Assembly: GCA_022749755.1 (NCBI GenBank)
Contig: CM040452.1
Span: forward strand, 23,450,773 to 23,514,772
Reading direction: 5' to 3'
Origin: Azadirachta indica
Taxonomy: Eukaryota > Streptophyta > Magnoliopsida > Sapindales > Meliaceae
DNA length: 64,000 nucleotides
A model generated the notes under the pieces. The model did not search any database. It saw only the letters and a list, made by a program, of their open reading frames with translations, and had not been told where the DNA came from. Shown one piece after another: positions 63,451-64,000 of the stretch (its first letter is position 1; the number at the start of each line of letters is the position of its first letter). Made by a program: the position numbers and the translations under genes.

Positions 63451-64000
63451 TATTGATGTATAGCTGTCGTCATAACCACGACAAAAAACGACATGTCATT
63501 TTGGGCGTAGAGTTGCGTGAAGGACCACCCCTCTTTTCCTTTCTTTCCTTTTCCCACCTTGAAATTTATTAATTAAACACCGTTGAGATTCTGTCGGTAA
63601 ACCTTTTCAGATTTTTTTGGATTCATTCTTCTCTTTCCCCAAAAAAGAAAAAAAAAAAAAACCCGCGAAATCGTCATTACCTTATCATTATCACTGTTAA
63701 TAAATTATTAATTAGTATTTGTCGTCAACAAAGTTGTCAATTACCCTTTAATTACTTGCCATGATTTTGTCTTTGATTCATTACTTGTCACCTGCCTCGT
63801 CTTCTTTAAATTTTTTTTTTTTTTCGACTTCTTTATCAATTAGATATCAAATATAATATTAAAACCATGTGACATGTAAGAATACTCTATATACACAAAA
63901 TTATTCATATAAAATTCATCCAATACAATTGTTTTATTATCACATTTTATTTTTTTTTTAAAAAAAAATGTATGGCAATAATATGGTTAGTGAAGATTAG

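Larger units (their letters stand above)
61545..64000. other. Intergenic region right of CYP20-2
   Basis: The CYP20-2 3' UTR is at the left, then a Mutator-type MITE, AT-rich filler, and a stretch at 63060-63460 with several ACGT cores. That stretch may be the promoter of a gene beyond the right edge. Short open frames here show no family resemblance. Confidence 0.6.

Overview
This is nuclear DNA from a flowering plant. The genes are intron-rich with GT/AG introns, the spacers are AT-rich and full of microsatellites and small transposon remains, and every recognisable protein belongs to a plant family. Protein resemblance points to a eudicot, probably a rosid; a Sapindales-like source is only an impression. 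One run of exactly 100 N (27065-27164) shows this is a scaffolded draft assembly.

Layout. 1-6059 (-): 22 exons of a full-size PDR-type ABCG transporter close to ABCG37, running off the left edge. 7504-9345 (-): chloroplast PPR protein EMB2750. 10142-15482 (-): ten coding exons of an SPL1/SPL12-type SBP transcription factor. 15.5-22.1 kb: gene-poor, with a 59-base poly-G tract. 22108-23911 (+): PTI1-like kinase. 25008-27064 (-): the kinase half of an At5g18500-like receptor kinase, cut by the assembly gap. 27900-28779 (-): alpha-expansin. 28.8-34.1 kb: accessory region with a degenerate tandem array carrying a plastid rpoB fragment and a 1.4-kb element with long inverted repeats. 34139-35127 (+): an unusual NAC-like gene, with a decayed NAC relic near 38.2 kb. 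40512-41672 (+): an IQ/BAG co-chaperone behind a perfect heat-shock element. 44145-52045 (+): large GYF-domain protein. 52552-56537 (-): metal-dependent amidohydrolase, divergent from 57426-61544 (+): plastid cyclophilin CYP20-2. 61.5-64 kb: intergenic, with a Mutator-type MITE showing a 9-bp target duplication and four ACGT promoter cores.

The genes do not form a pathway; this is an ordinary plant neighbourhood. Their roles are transport and stress (ABCG, BAG, GYF), signalling (two kinases), transcription (SPL, NAC), plastid function (PPR, cyclophilin) and cell wall (expansin).

Reading exons against family consensus shows indels that break otherwise intact genes: one in ABCG exon 10, one in SPL exon 1, and a compensating pair in the GYF gene. 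Most sit at or beside short homopolymers, which suggests uncorrected consensus errors more than pseudogenes. I did not find a convincing new multi-gene system. The most interesting items are the NAC-like protein with an acidic triplicated N-terminus and an altered DNA-binding motif, the plastid rpoB fragment inside the tandem array, the long inverted-repeat element, and the PTI1 kinase with Asn in place of the catalytic Asp.
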